Below are positions 21,840 to 29,982 of a stretch of 33,068 nucleotides of DNA, one piece after another. A model generated the notes under the pieces. That model was not told the DNA's origin, made no database searches, and was given only the letters and a program-made list of their open reading frames with translations. Within the stretch, counting starts at the first letter, position 1. Each line of letters begins with the position of its first letter. The stretch comes from Clostridia bacterium (GTDB lineage: Bacteria; Bacillota; Clostridia; Oscillospirales; CAG-272): the NCBI GenBank assembly GCA_017428635.1, contig JAFRQK010000078.1:1-33068 (forward strand), in the 5' to 3' direction. The position numbers and the translations under genes were made by a program.

Positions 21840-23983
21840 CAGTTAACGAAAGATTATCGGAAGAACTCGGTATAAGCGGCCGTCAGGTAAACGCCGCCGT
21901 CGAACTGCTCGACGGGGGAAACACCGTCCCGTTCATAGCCCGATACAGAAAAGAAGTTACCGGAGGTCTCGACGACGAGCAGCTCCGCCGTCTGTCCGAA
22001 AGGCTGAACTATCTGCGTTCGCTCGAAGAAAAGCGCGAGAGCGTGCTGAATCTCATAAACGAGCAGGGCAAGCTGACCGACGAGATCCGCGAGGCGCTCG
22101 CGAACGCTAAGACCGTGACGGAGATCGACGATATTTACCGTCCGTTCCGCCCGAAGAGAAAGACCCGCGCGTCCGTCGCGAAAGAGAGAGGACTGGAACC
22201 GCTCGCCGCTCTGATCTTCGAGCAGCGCGCGTCGTACTCCCCTTCGATCCCGGAATCCGCAGCGGAGTATATCAACGAGGAACTCGGCGTGCCCGACGCT
22301 GATTCGGCTGTCGCCGGGGCGCTCGATATAATTGCCGAGGATATCTCCGACAGCGCGGAATACCGCAAAGCGATAAGAAAGATCACCGCAGATTTCGGCT
22401 TCATCGAATCGAAAAAGGCGGAAGACGGTCCCGTCTACGAACAGTATTACGAGTACAGCGAACGCATCTCGAAGATCCCGCCTCACCGGATCCTCGCGAT
22501 CAACCGCGGCGAAAAAGAGGGCGTGCTGAAAGTCAGCGTATCGGTCGACCGCGACGCCGTCCTGAACTACCTGACGGGAGAAGTCGTCACCGACTTCTCG
22601 AGCCCCGCGTTCCCGCTGATCTCCCGAACGATATGCGACAGTTACGACCGCCTCATCGCGCCGTCGATCGAGCGCGAGATCCGCTCGGACATCTTCGACG
22701 AAGCGAGCGAATCGGCGATCGGCGTCTTCTCCTCGAACCTCAAGCATCTGCTGATGGGCGCGCCTCTCAAAGGAAAGACCGTCCTCGGCTACGACCCCGG
22801 CTACCGCACCGGCTGTAAACTCGCCGTCGTCACGGAGACCGGCAAGGTCGTCGCCACCGCCGTCATCTATCCGACGAAACCGCACGAGAAGATCGAAGAA
22901 TCGAAGAAAGTCGTCAAGCGTATCATCGAGCGGTTCGGCGTCGACGTCATCGCGATCGGGAACGGCACCGCGTCCGGCGAGAGCGAAATGTTCATCGCCG
23001 AGACACTGCGCGAGATCGGCGGCAAGACGAAATACGTCATCGTCTCCGAGGCGGGCGCGAGCGTCTACTCCGCCTCGAAACTCGGCGCGGAGGAATTCCC
23101 CGATTTCGACGTCACGCAGCGTTCCGCCGTATCGATCGCGCGGAGGCTCCAGGATCCGCTCGCGGAACTGGTCAAGATCGACCCGAAGTCGATCGGCGTC
23201 GGCCAGTATCAGCACGATATGAAGCCCGCCCGTCTCGACGAGGCGCTCTCAGGCGTCGTAGAGGACTGCGTGAACGCCGTCGGCGTCGACCTCAACACGG
23301 CGTCGTACTCTCTGCTTTCGTATATATCCGGAATCAACGCCGCTTCGGCGAAGAACATAGTCAAATACAGAGACGAAAAAGGCGGGTTCGCGTGTCGGTC
23401 CGACGTACTTAAAGTGCCGCGGTTCGGCGAAAAAGCGTACGAACAGGCGGCGGGATTCCTTCGCGTTCCCGGCTCCTCCGACGTGCTCGACAACACGGGC
23501 GTCCACCCCGAATCCTACGGCGCGGCGCGCGGTCTGCTTGAAAAATTCGGTATCACCGACGAGACGCTCGCCGGCGGTTCCGTCCCGGGACTGCTCGGGA
23601 AAGTCAAAGAGTACGGCGTAAAGAAACTCGCCGAGGAACTCGGGTGCGGCGAACCGTCGCTGCTCTACATCGCGTCGGAGCTCGAGAAGCCGGGCCGCGA
23701 CGTCCGCGACGAGGCCCCCGCTCCTATCCTTCGCGACAAGGTGCTGACGATAAACGATCTGACAGTCGGAATGAAACTTCGCGGTACCGTCCGCAACGTT
23801 ATCGACTTCGGCGCGTTCGTCGACATCGGCGTTCATCAGGACGGCCTCGTCCACATCTCCGAGATCTCCGACCGTTTCATCAAGCATCCGTCGGAGGTGC
23901 TGAGCGTAGGCGACGTGGTCGACGTTACGGTCAAATCGGTCGATACCGCAAGGGGCAGGATAGGGCTTACCATGAAGGGATGA
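21836..23983 (+). CDS. tex: Tex-family RNA-binding transcription accessory protein
   Basis: A 715-residue cytoplasmic nucleic-acid-binding protein. Order: N-terminal helical Tex domain with the conserved NTVPFIARYRKEVTGGLDDE block, YqgF/RNase H-like domain (GYDPGYRTGCKLAVV, about 320), helix-hairpin-helix region (DLNTASYSLLSYISGI, about 485), and a C-terminal S1 domain (GTVRNVIDFGAFVDIGVHQ) ending near the stop. Length matches the family. Tex affects transcription and RNA processing, and its exact role is unsettled. It is translationally coupled to the pseudouridine synthase gene, consistent with a small RNA-related operon. Confidence 0.93.
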   Translation: MTVNERLSEELGISGRQVNAAVELLDGGNTVPFIARYRKEVTGGLDDEQLRRLSERLNYLRSLEEKRESVLNLINEQGKLTDEIREALANAKTVTEIDDIYRPFRPKRKTRASVAKERGLEPLAALIFEQRASYSPSIPESAAEYINEELGVPDADSAVAGALDIIAEDISDSAEYRKAIRKITADFGFIESKKAEDGPVYEQYYEYSERISKIPPHRILAINRGEKEGVLKVSVSVDRDAVLNYLTGEVVTDFSSPAFPLISRTICDSYDRLIAPSIEREIRSDIFDEASESAIGVFSSNLKHLLMGAPLKGKTVLGYDPGYRTGCKLAVVTETGKVVATAVIYPTKPHEKIEESKKVVKRIIERFGVDVIAIGNGTASGESEMFIAETLREIGGKTKYVIVSEAGASVYSASKLGAEEFPDFDVTQRSAVSIARRLQDPLAELVKIDPKSIGVGQYQHDMKPARLDEALSGVVEDCVNAVGVDLNTASYSLLSYISGINAASAKNIVKYRDEKGGFACRSDVLKVPRFGEKAYEQAAGFLRVPGSSDVLDNTGVHPESYGAARGLLEKFGITDETLAGGSVPGLLGKVKEYGVKKLAEELGCGEPSLLYIASELEKPGRDVRDEAPAPILRDKVLTINDLTVGMKLRGTVRNVIDFGAFVDIGVHQDGLVHISEISDRFIKHPSEVLSVGDVVDVTVKSVDTARGRIGLTMKG

Positions 23984-24135
23984 CACGCTTCGACGCTTTT
24001 TGACGAAGTGTGCAACATATACAAAAAGCCTCAGTCATTTTTGGGTAAATGTTCTCTTCCCAAAAAAACGTTTATCTGATAAAATTATATGTGCCGATTT
24101 GTGCGATTTTCTAAATTCCATAAGGAGAATTCAAG

Positions 24136-25248
24136 ATGGCAAGCCTTTCACTGAAGCACATTTACAAGAAGTATCCCGGCGGTGTTACCGCCGTGTCGGA
24201 CTTTTGTCTCGATATCAAGGATAAAGAGTTTCTGATCCTCGTCGGTCCTTCCGGATGCGGTAAATCGACTACCCTCCGTATGATCGCGGGTCTTGAAGAG
24301 ATCACCGAAGGCGAACTCTTCATCGGCGACAAACTCGTCAACGACGTGGCGCCGAAGGACCGCGATATCGCGATGGTGTTCCAGAACTACGCTCTTTATC
24401 CGCATATGACCGTTTACGACAACATGGCGTTCGGACTCAAACTCCGCAAAACTCCGAAGGAAGAGACCAAGCGCCGCGTTGAAGAAGCCGCCCGCATCCT
24501 CGACATCTCCCACCTTCTCGAAAGAAAGCCGAAGGCTCTGTCCGGCGGTCAGAAACAGCGTGTCGCCCTCGGCCGCGCCATCGTGCGTAACCCGAAGGTG
24601 TTCCTGCTCGACGAGCCGCTCTCAAACCTCGACGCGAAACTCCGCGCGACGATGAGAACCGAGCTCACGAAGATCCACCAGAGAGTCGGCGTCACGTTCG
24701 TATACGTTACCCACGACCAGGTCGAGGCTATGACGATGGCTACGCGTATCGTCGTCATGAAGGACGGTATCATCCAGCAGGTCGATACTCCCCAGAGCCT
24801 GTACGACAACCCCGTCAACCTCTTCGTCGCCGGATTTATCGGCACGCCGCAGATGAACTTCATCACCTGCACGCTCGAGAAGAAGAACGGCGGCGCGTAT
24901 ATCACTTTCGGTTCCAACTCGCTGAAACTTCCCGAGGAAAAAGCGAACGCTCCCGAACTTCAGGAATACTTCGGCAAGGAAGTCGTCGTCGGTATCCGTC
25001 CGGAATGCATCCACGACGACGAGGAATTCTTCAAGATCATGCCCGACGCGATCATCGAGGCCGACGTCGAAGTCACCGAGCTTATGGGCGCAGAGATCTT
25101 CCTTTACCTCTCCACCGAGGACACCAACCTCATCGCGAGAGTATCGCCGAGATCGAAGACCCGCGCAGGAGACGTCTGCAACATCGCGTTCGATATGTCG
25201 AGGATCCATATATTCGACAAAGAGACCGAGAAGTGCATTCTCCACTAA
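24136..25248 (+). CDS. Sugar ABC transporter ATPase, MsmK/UgpC type
   Basis: A 370-residue nucleotide-binding subunit of CUT1-type sugar importers. Walker A is GPSGCGKST (37-45). The Q loop (MVFQNYALYPHMTV), signature LSGGQKQRVALGRAI, Walker B VFLLDEPLSNLDA and the H-loop THDQVEAMTM all match. C-terminal TOBE/MalK-type domains fill residues 240-370. AAGGAG lies about 10 bases upstream of the ATG. No permease genes are adjacent and a terminator follows, so it is probably a shared ATPase serving several sugar importers, as MsmK does in Firmicutes. Substrate cannot be predicted. The solute-binding lipoprotein 1.1 kb away is on the other strand. Confidence 0.92.
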   Translation: MASLSLKHIYKKYPGGVTAVSDFCLDIKDKEFLILVGPSGCGKSTTLRMIAGLEEITEGELFIGDKLVNDVAPKDRDIAMVFQNYALYPHMTVYDNMAFGLKLRKTPKEETKRRVEEAARILDISHLLERKPKALSGGQKQRVALGRAIVRNPKVFLLDEPLSNLDAKLRATMRTELTKIHQRVGVTFVYVTHDQVEAMTMATRIVVMKDGIIQQVDTPQSLYDNPVNLFVAGFIGTPQMNFITCTLEKKNGGAYITFGSNSLKLPEEKANAPELQEYFGKEVVVGIRPECIHDDEEFFKIMPDAIIEADVEVTELMGAEIFLYLSTEDTNLIARVSPRSKTRAGDVCNIAFDMSRIHIFDKETEKCILH

Positions 25249-25264
25249 AACAGTCAAAACATCC

Positions 25265-25298
25265 GAACTCCCCGGTACGCCGGGGAGTTCGTTTTTTT
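25265..25298 (+). terminator. Terminator of the MsmK-type gene
   Basis: A perfect 11-bp stem GAACTCCCCGG/CCGGGGAGTTC with loop TACG (25265-25290), followed by G and seven T. Confidence 0.92.
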
Positions 25299-25302
25299 CA
25301 TA

Positions 25303-25331
25303 TTGAAAAGCCCGATGATATATGATAAAAT
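25303..25331 (+). promoter_or_regulatory. Sigma-A promoter of coaW
   Basis: TTGAAA (25303-25308) and TAAAAT (25326-25331) at 17-base spacing with an extended -10 TG. The coaW start is 32 bases downstream. Confidence 0.7.
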
Positions 25332-25362
25332 AAACGCATCCACCCGAAGGAGGTAAAGAGTT

Positions 25363-26214
25363 ATGAAAAAAGCGGTGATCGGGATCGACGTCGGAGGCAG
25401 CACGACGAAGATCGTCGGATTCAGGGGCTCGTTCGACAGGGCGTCCCTCATCGAGCCGATCTTCGTGCGCGCCACGGACCCCGTGACGTCGACCTTCGGC
25501 GCCTTCGGAAAATTCCTGAACGACAATTCTCTCACGCTCGACGACGTCGAGCGGGTAATGATAACGGGCGCAGGTTCGTCGTTTATCACGAATCCGATCT
25601 ACGACCTCCCCTGTTCCAAAGTGGAAGAATTCCGCGCGATCGGTCTCGGCGGGCTTTACCTCTCGGGATACAAAACGGCGATCGTCGCGTCGCTCGGCAC
25701 CGGCACAGCTCTCGTTCACGCGGAGGAGGGGAAAGCGCCCCGACACCTCGGCGGCACGGGCATGGGAGGCGGCACTCTCGTCGGACTGTCGAAGAAACTG
25801 CTCGGGATGGATACGATCGAGCACATCGAAAAACTCGCGAAAGACGGTTCGCTCGACATGGTCGACCTCAAGATCGGCGATATCGTCAACCACGATATGA
25901 TCCCCGGTTTCACCGAAAACACGACCGCGTCCAATTTCGGAAAAATCAGCGATATAGCCACGCAGGCGGATATCGCTCTCGGCATCGTGAACATGGTGTT
26001 TGAAACGATCGGAATGGTCGCGATCTTCGCGGCGAGGACGTACGGTCTGCGCGACGTGGTGCTCACCGGGAACCTGTCCGGAATGGAACTCGCAAAGAGG
26101 ACGTTCGACGGGCTCAACAAGCTTTTCGGAATGAATTTCGTCATCCCGGAATATTCGCGGTTCGGGACGGTCATAGGGGCCGCCCTCGCCGCGCAGGACG
26201 AACCGGAGAAATGA
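25363..26214 (+). CDS. coaW: Type II pantothenate kinase
   Basis: A 283-residue acetate-kinase-fold enzyme that phosphorylates pantothenate, the first step of coenzyme A synthesis. Visible are the phosphate loop VIGIDVGGSTTKIVGF (residues 5-20), a VEEFRAIGLGGLYL block with the likely catalytic Glu, SLGTGTALVH, the glycine-rich GGTGMGGGTLVGLSKKLLG and a C-terminal FGTVIGAALAA typical of the fumble/CoaW family. The length matches CoaW of staphylococci. GGAGG lies 10 bases upstream of the ATG. It is a single-gene unit with its own promoter. Type II enzymes generally resist CoA feedback, a family property not tested here. Confidence 0.92.
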   Translation: MKKAVIGIDVGGSTTKIVGFRGSFDRASLIEPIFVRATDPVTSTFGAFGKFLNDNSLTLDDVERVMITGAGSSFITNPIYDLPCSKVEEFRAIGLGGLYLSGYKTAIVASLGTGTALVHAEEGKAPRHLGGTGMGGGTLVGLSKKLLGMDTIEHIEKLAKDGSLDMVDLKIGDIVNHDMIPGFTENTTASNFGKISDIATQADIALGIVNMVFETIGMVAIFAARTYGLRDVVLTGNLSGMELAKRTFDGLNKLFGMNFVIPEYSRFGTVIGAALAAQDEPEK

Positions 26215-26302
26215 TCCGCGGACCGTATACAAAAGCGAAAAGCGGCATATAATGATATTACCGTCGGACACTGACCACGCCGGGGTGACGGCGCCGAAAA
26301 AA

Positions 26303-26329
26303 CCGGAGCGGAATATATTTCCGCTCCGG
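26303..26329. terminator. Bidirectional terminator between coaW and solute-binding protein gene
   Basis: CCGGAGCGGAA (26303-26313) and TTCCGCTCCGG (26319-26329) form a perfect 11-bp stem. The minus side is followed by six T, and the plus side by a T-rich stretch (TGTTTTCTTTT). Confidence 0.85.
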
Positions 26330-26356
26330 CTGTTTTCTTTTATGAGAGGCGTCCGA

Positions 26357-27886
26357 TCAACCGTTCTCGAGAGTTTTCAGAAGCGCCTTGATATTGTACG
26401 AGACGGCTCTCGCGCTCGAGCGGTAACTCGACGCGAACGTCGACGAATCGTATTTGATCGCCTTGTCGATCACGTTGATGATCTCGCCCCAGTTGTTAAG
26501 GTCGCCGCCCGCGTAAAGGTCGACCATATCGTAGATCTTCGTCGAGTAGATTATATCGAGCATATCGCGCGACTCCAGATCGAAGATCGCCTGGCTCTTC
26601 AGAAGTTTCGTGTAGTATGCGTCCTTGACGTAGATCTGCGAAAGCGCCGCCATCGATTCGGCAACGGAGTCGGACATAGAGACGTTCTTCACCGTCTTCA
26701 GGAAGTAAACGGCGCTGCCTGCCCACGAGTTGGCGTATGAGTAATACTCTTTCTGGGATTCGGTCGCCTTGGGCATCGGAACGATACCGAAACTGACGTC
26801 GAATTTGCGCAGGTAAAGTGCGCCCGTGGCCTCGACGAAATAGAACAGCCCTCTGCCGTCCGCGAACACTTCATCCGAGGGGGCGCCGTATTTTTCGGTG
26901 AAATCCTTCTTTTCCTTGTCGTAGTTCGCAAACATCGACTGGCTCTCGTCGGCGAACGCGGCGCTGAGCTTGTCGGCGAGGTCGGAATACTCTTTCGGAA
27001 GAGAAGATTCGACGTAGGGAGTGTCCTCTTCGTCGAACTTTGTGATGGTCAGCCCCGACGAGAAGAGGAACGGGAATCCGACCGGCTCGACATAGCGGTA
27101 AACGCCGGTGCCGGAGGCGTTCTCCGGGATCTCCGACGCGACCTCGAACATCCTGTCGATCGTCCATTTTCCCTCTTTGACGGAATCGTATATCACGGAA
27201 TCGTCAATACCGAACATCGCGGTGACGTCCTTGTTGAAGAGGACGATATTCGTATCCGTATAACTGTTGACGACGATCGGACCGATCAGGAAGTAAAGAC
27301 GGTCTTTGATCGAGAAAGTGTCGCGCAGACTGGCGATCCACCATCTCTGGTCGAGGTCGACGCACTCAAGGTCGTTCGTCGCGCGGAGGATACCCGAATT
27401 GAGCATCGGCGTGCCCGCGGAACGGACTGAGCCGTAAACCAGATCGTAGGAGTCTCCTCCCGCCATGACTTCGTTTTCCGCTTTGTTCGCGACGTCTTCG
27501 CCGTTGTCGCCCCATTCGTTGTGCCAGTTTACGCCGTAGATCTCTTCGATATCTCTCTGGCGATAGTAAACGGCGTCGTTCTCGATCACCCCGGTCTCCT
27601 CGTCCTTTTCGGGCGCGTTGACCTCGACGTTGTTTGGCCCGAACCAGGTGAAATCAACGCCTTCGACGCTGATCTTCGACGCCAGATCGTTGACGTAAGC
27701 CATGATCTCGTTGATCTCCGCCTGAGACGCGGTAACGGAATCGTCATCCGTTTCGGCGTCCGCGGTCGAGGTGTCGGCCGCCTGCGAGCCGATCTGCCTT
27801 CCCGCTCCTTCGTTCTTGCTGCACGAGGCGGCAAAGGGCAAGATCATAAGGCACGCGAGGATCATAGCCGGAATTTTGATCTTCAT
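26357..27886 (-). CDS. Extracellular solute-binding lipoprotein
   Basis: A roughly 509-residue lipoprotein. The N-terminal signal sequence ends in the lipobox FAASC, so cleavage would leave an acylated cysteine near residue 22. An acidic linker follows (TSTADAETDDDSV). The mature part has the mixed alpha/beta pattern of large cluster-1 binding proteins (for example GGDSYDLVYGSV, NTDIVLFNKDV-like strands here as TNIVLFNKDV, and WTIDRMFEVASEI). The ATG at 27886 is preferred over GTG 27892 because GGAGG then lies 10 bases upstream. No permease is adjacent. Ligand unknown; oligosaccharides are likely. It may work with permeases elsewhere and the shared ATPase at 24136. Confidence 0.85.
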   Translation of the reverse strand: MKIKIPAMILACLMILPFAASCSKNEGAGRQIGSQAADTSTADAETDDDSVTASQAEINEIMAYVNDLASKISVEGVDFTWFGPNNVEVNAPEKDEETGVIENDAVYYRQRDIEEIYGVNWHNEWGDNGEDVANKAENEVMAGGDSYDLVYGSVRSAGTPMLNSGILRATNDLECVDLDQRWWIASLRDTFSIKDRLYFLIGPIVVNSYTDTNIVLFNKDVTAMFGIDDSVIYDSVKEGKWTIDRMFEVASEIPENASGTGVYRYVEPVGFPFLFSSGLTITKFDEEDTPYVESSLPKEYSDLADKLSAAFADESQSMFANYDKEKKDFTEKYGAPSDEVFADGRGLFYFVEATGALYLRKFDVSFGIVPMPKATESQKEYYSYANSWAGSAVYFLKTVKNVSMSDSVAESMAALSQIYVKDAYYTKLLKSQAIFDLESRDMLDIIYSTKIYDMVDLYAGGDLNNWGEIINVIDKAIKYDSSTFASSYRSSARAVSYNIKALLKTLENG

Positions 27887-27918
27887 AAACACGGTCCCTC
27901 CGTTTTATTTGATAATTT

Positions 27919-27947
27919 ATTATATCATCGCTCGCTTTTTTTCGCAA
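27919..27947 (-). promoter_or_regulatory. Sigma-A promoter of the solute-binding protein gene
   Basis: On the minus strand TTGCGA (27942-27947) and a perfect TATAAT (27919-27924) at 17-base spacing, about 33 bases before the start. Confidence 0.7.
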
Positions 27948-27965
27948 CCGTTATATGTAAACTTG

Positions 27966-27994
27966 CCGCCGCCCCGCGTTATGCGAGGCGGCGG
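27966..27994 (-). terminator. Hairpin after the LysM-CAP gene
   Basis: CCGCCGCC (27966-27973) and GGCGGCGG (27987-27994) pair, with partial extension in the loop. The U tract is weak, so terminator function is moderately supported. Confidence 0.5.
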
Positions 27995-27999
27995 TAAAG

Positions 28000-28614
28000 T
28001 TATCCGGCGGGTCTGATAAACATTTGCGTCCAGTACAGCACTCCGTTTGATTTGGCTGCGACTCCGACGCCGATCTCGGACACGTTTCCGCTCAGGATAT
28101 TCGACCGGTGGCCCGCCGAATTCATCCACGCGTTCATCACCTCGGCGGGCGACCGCTGACCGTAGGCGATGTTCTCCGCCGCGGCGGTGAACCGGAGCCC
28201 GAACGCTTCCATCATATCGAACGGCGAGCCGTAAGTCGGGGAATTGTGTGCGAAATAACCGTTCGCGACCATATCCTCCGATTTATACCGTGCGACGCGG
28301 CAGAGTTCCCAGTTTTTTGATAGCGGCTGAAGACCGCGTTTCGTCCTCTCTGCGTTGACGAGCGAGATCACCTCGTCCTCGTACGACGTATAAGAGGAGC
28401 GGGCGGGAATATTCACCCGGTCGCCGGGAAAGATTAAGGAAGGATCCTTTATCTGCGGGTTCGCGTCGATGATCTCGGAAAGGCCGATCTCGTACCGTCG
28501 CGATATCTTCCAGAGCGAATCGCCTTTTACGACCGTGTAAGTTTCCGCGGAGGCGCAAAGCGCCGCAAATGCGGCTAAAATCGCGGCACACAGCGCGGCT
28601 GTCAGTTTTTTCAT
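28000..28614 (-). CDS. Secreted LysM-CAP (YkwD-like) protein
   Basis: A 204-residue secreted protein. A signal peptide (1-23, ending ASA) is followed by one LysM peptidoglycan-binding domain (24-70, YTVVKGDSLWKISRRYEIG with the VNIP end) and a CAP/SCP-PR1 domain (about 78-204). The latter has INL-type start VISLVNAERTKRGL, YFAHNSP with His123, ENIAYG and SAGHRSNIL with His169; these are the conserved CAP residues. Length is typical. AGGAG lies about 8 bases upstream of the ATG. In spore formers, LysM-CAP proteins such as YkwD and SafA-linked proteins can belong to the coat or cell wall. Enzymatic activity of bacterial CAP domains is not established. Confidence 0.9.
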   Translation of the reverse strand: MKKLTAALCAAILAAFAALCASAETYTVVKGDSLWKISRRYEIGLSEIIDANPQIKDPSLIFPGDRVNIPARSSYTSYEDEVISLVNAERTKRGLQPLSKNWELCRVARYKSEDMVANGYFAHNSPTYGSPFDMMEAFGLRFTAAAENIAYGQRSPAEVMNAWMNSAGHRSNILSGNVSEIGVGVAAKSNGVLYWTQMFIRPAG

Positions 28615-28720
28615 TTTGTTTTCTCCTGTCGGTGATCGGTTCCCGATCTAGTATTCCCCGCGGCGCGGCGGGGCAAGGAGACAAAAACAGGAAGGAAACG
28701 AAAAAACTTGTTTTTTGGTA

Positions 28721-28749
28721 TTGACAACCCCGACCTTATTTGATATAAT
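28721..28749 (+). promoter_or_regulatory. Perfect consensus sigma-A promoter of tRNA-Gln
   Basis: TTGACA (28721-28726) and TATAAT (28744-28749) with the ideal 17-base spacer, 12 bases upstream of the mature tRNA 5' end. Confidence 0.9.
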
Positions 28750-28760
28750 GCCATTTGCAA

Positions 28761-28831
28761 AGCGGAATTGTGTAACGGTAGCACGACAGACTCTGACTCT
28801 GTTTGTTGGGGTTCGAATCCCTATTCCGCTG
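28761..28831 (+). tRNA. tRNA-Gln (anticodon CTG)
   Basis: A full cloverleaf: acceptor AGCGGAA with TTCCGCT, D arm GTG-TAACGGTAG-CAC, anticodon stem ACAGA/TCTGT with loop CTCTGAC giving anticodon CTG (reads CAG), and T arm TGGGG-TTCGAAT-CCCTA with one G-U pair. The discriminator is G and CCA is not encoded. A terminator hairpin begins immediately after. Confidence 0.95.
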
Positions 28832-28870
28832 AAAAAAGCACGGCGGGCATCAGCCCGGTCGTGCTTTTTT
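28832..28870 (+). terminator. Terminator of tRNA-Gln
   Basis: AAAAAAGCACG (28832-28842) pairs with CGTGCTTTTTT (28860-28870), with an inner CGGGC/GCCCG stem and a small bulge. It ends in six T. Confidence 0.9.
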
Positions 28871-29372
28871 AGCGGAATATTGAAAAGGGATTCGAACCGT
28901 GGCGTGTTAGAAAACAATCCGGTGCGGACAGACTGTCGCTTCCGTATTCGCTCGCCACCGCTGTCCGCCCGAATTTCGCGCAAAAACGCGAAATTCCTGA
29001 AGTTATCACAACACGACACTTCGAGCACCGTAAAATTCCGCGGGTTCGGACAATCCATGTTTTTCGTAAAGTTCTCGTCCCGTCGAAGACGGGTGAAATG
29101 GGTGGGGTCCAATTTCAAGAGAACTTTATCCTGTTCGCGATAGCGAACAGACATTTCACGCGGAATTTTATCCTGCTTGCGAAGCAAGCAGACGATTCCC
29201 TCCGCGCCGAAGGCGCGGCATGCCCATAATACAGTGACTATTTCTCACCTCATCCGTCGCCGTTCGGCGACACCTTGTCTCCCCTGTGGGGTCGGTCAGG
29301 ACGCGGCTCTGACAGCCCGGGGGGCTGTCATTCACTACCGCGTCCCGCGCTCCGCTACCCTCAAGGGGAAGG
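28871..29372 (+). repeat. Post-tRNA composite repeat element, copy B (tRNA-Gln)
   Basis: No gene is supported in the 540 bases from the tRNA terminator to 29409. In order: AGCGGAAT (28871-28878, inverted copy of the tRNA acceptor end), ATTGAAAA, GGGATTCGAACC (28887-28898, inverted T-arm copy), AGAAAACAATCCGG (28909-28922), a GAATTTCGCG hairpin, nested inverted repeats at 29031-29170, GCTTGCGAAGCAAGC, GCGCCGAAGGCGC, ACAGTG, CTCACCTCATCCGTC (29244-29258) with a GTTCGGC palindrome, and CTCAAGGGGAAGG (29360-29372). This is the copy A order with about 270 extra bases. Confidence 0.8.
29031..29170. repeat. Nested inverted repeats inside copy B
   Basis: TAAAATTCCGCG (29031-29042) is repeated inverted at 29159-29170, and TAAAGTTCTC (29067-29076) inverted at 29119-29128. 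GTGAAAT (29093) and ATTTCAC (29153) form a third pair. Copy A has no counterpart, so this looks like an insertion within the element. Confidence 0.7.
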
Positions 29373-29409
29373 CTTTTTTTGCTTAAATCGACGCTTCAAA
29401 ATAATACTT

Positions 29410-29892
29410 TTACAGTTCCTTCTTCATATACCCGCACGTGAACGGAAAGAAATCATATTTTTCAGTTCCGATATGAACGAATCCGAACTTCTCGTACCAT
29501 TTTTTCAAAACTGTGTTTTCTTCCACGATCCCGATATTCATAACGTCACATCCGAGGTCTCGTGCCAGACCAAAAGAGTATTCAAGCAACTCTTTTCCAA
29601 TTCCTTTGTGCCGAAACTCCGGCAGCACGGCGAGATTGTTCAGTTCACATTCACCGTTTCCCTGCACCAGCAAAGAACAGTACCCGCAAACGACTCCGTT
29701 TTTTTCAAACAAGAACATCGGCCGTTGCTCCTCATCCATATGCCATAGGAGTCTTTCTCCCGTCGTTGCAAAGGCGGTAAATCTCGGCGCGTTTTCAGGA
29801 GTGAAACCGAATTCGTCCGCAACTGTCTTAAAACTCTTTTTTATCAACTCAGCGCATTGAGGGATTTCCTCGCGTTTTACTTCTCTGATCAT
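29410..29892 (-). CDS. GNAT-family N-acetyltransferase
   Basis: A 160-residue acetyl-CoA-dependent transferase. The GNAT core is visible: strand GVVCGYCSLL, LNNLAVLPEFRHKGIGKELLEYS with the acetyl-CoA pyrophosphate loop R-x-x-G-I-G (motif A), and ENTVLKKWYEKFGFVHIGTEKY (motif B, split by 20 residues or fewer per motif). ATG 29892 is used; a longer in-frame reading from 30054 runs through the palindromic repeats and lacks family similarity. A weak GAGG lies about 11 bases upstream. Substrate is unknown (small molecule or protein amine). It stands alone between two repeat regions. Confidence 0.85.
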   Translation of the reverse strand: MIREVKREEIPQCAELIKKSFKTVADEFGFTPENAPRFTAFATTGERLLWHMDEEQRPMFLFEKNGVVCGYCSLLVQGNGECELNNLAVLPEFRHKGIGKELLEYSFGLARDLGCDVMNIGIVEENTVLKKWYEKFGFVHIGTEKYDFFPFTCGYMKKEL

Positions 29893-29982
29893 AAATACTT
29901 GACCTCGTTTGAAAGTGCATATCGTAAGATGAATTGAGCCCCGCGGGAGAACGAAGCGCCGCGGGGCTCGTGAATTGAAGGC

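Noticed and set aside
24039-24067. TTTTTGGG/CCCAAAAA palindrome between tex and the ABC ATPase gene as a riboswitch or terminator
   Set aside because: Stem is A/T-rich, the loop is long and no clear U tract or known aptamer pattern is seen, so no function is claimed.
24622-26271. Minus-strand 549-codon frame spanning the ABC ATPase 3' end, a terminator and coaW
   Set aside because: Runs across two convincing genes and a strong terminator on the other strand and has no recognisable domains.
28648-29187. Open frames over the tRNA-Gln and copy B repeat
   Set aside because: They cross the tRNA, its terminator and palindromes; the translation is without family features.
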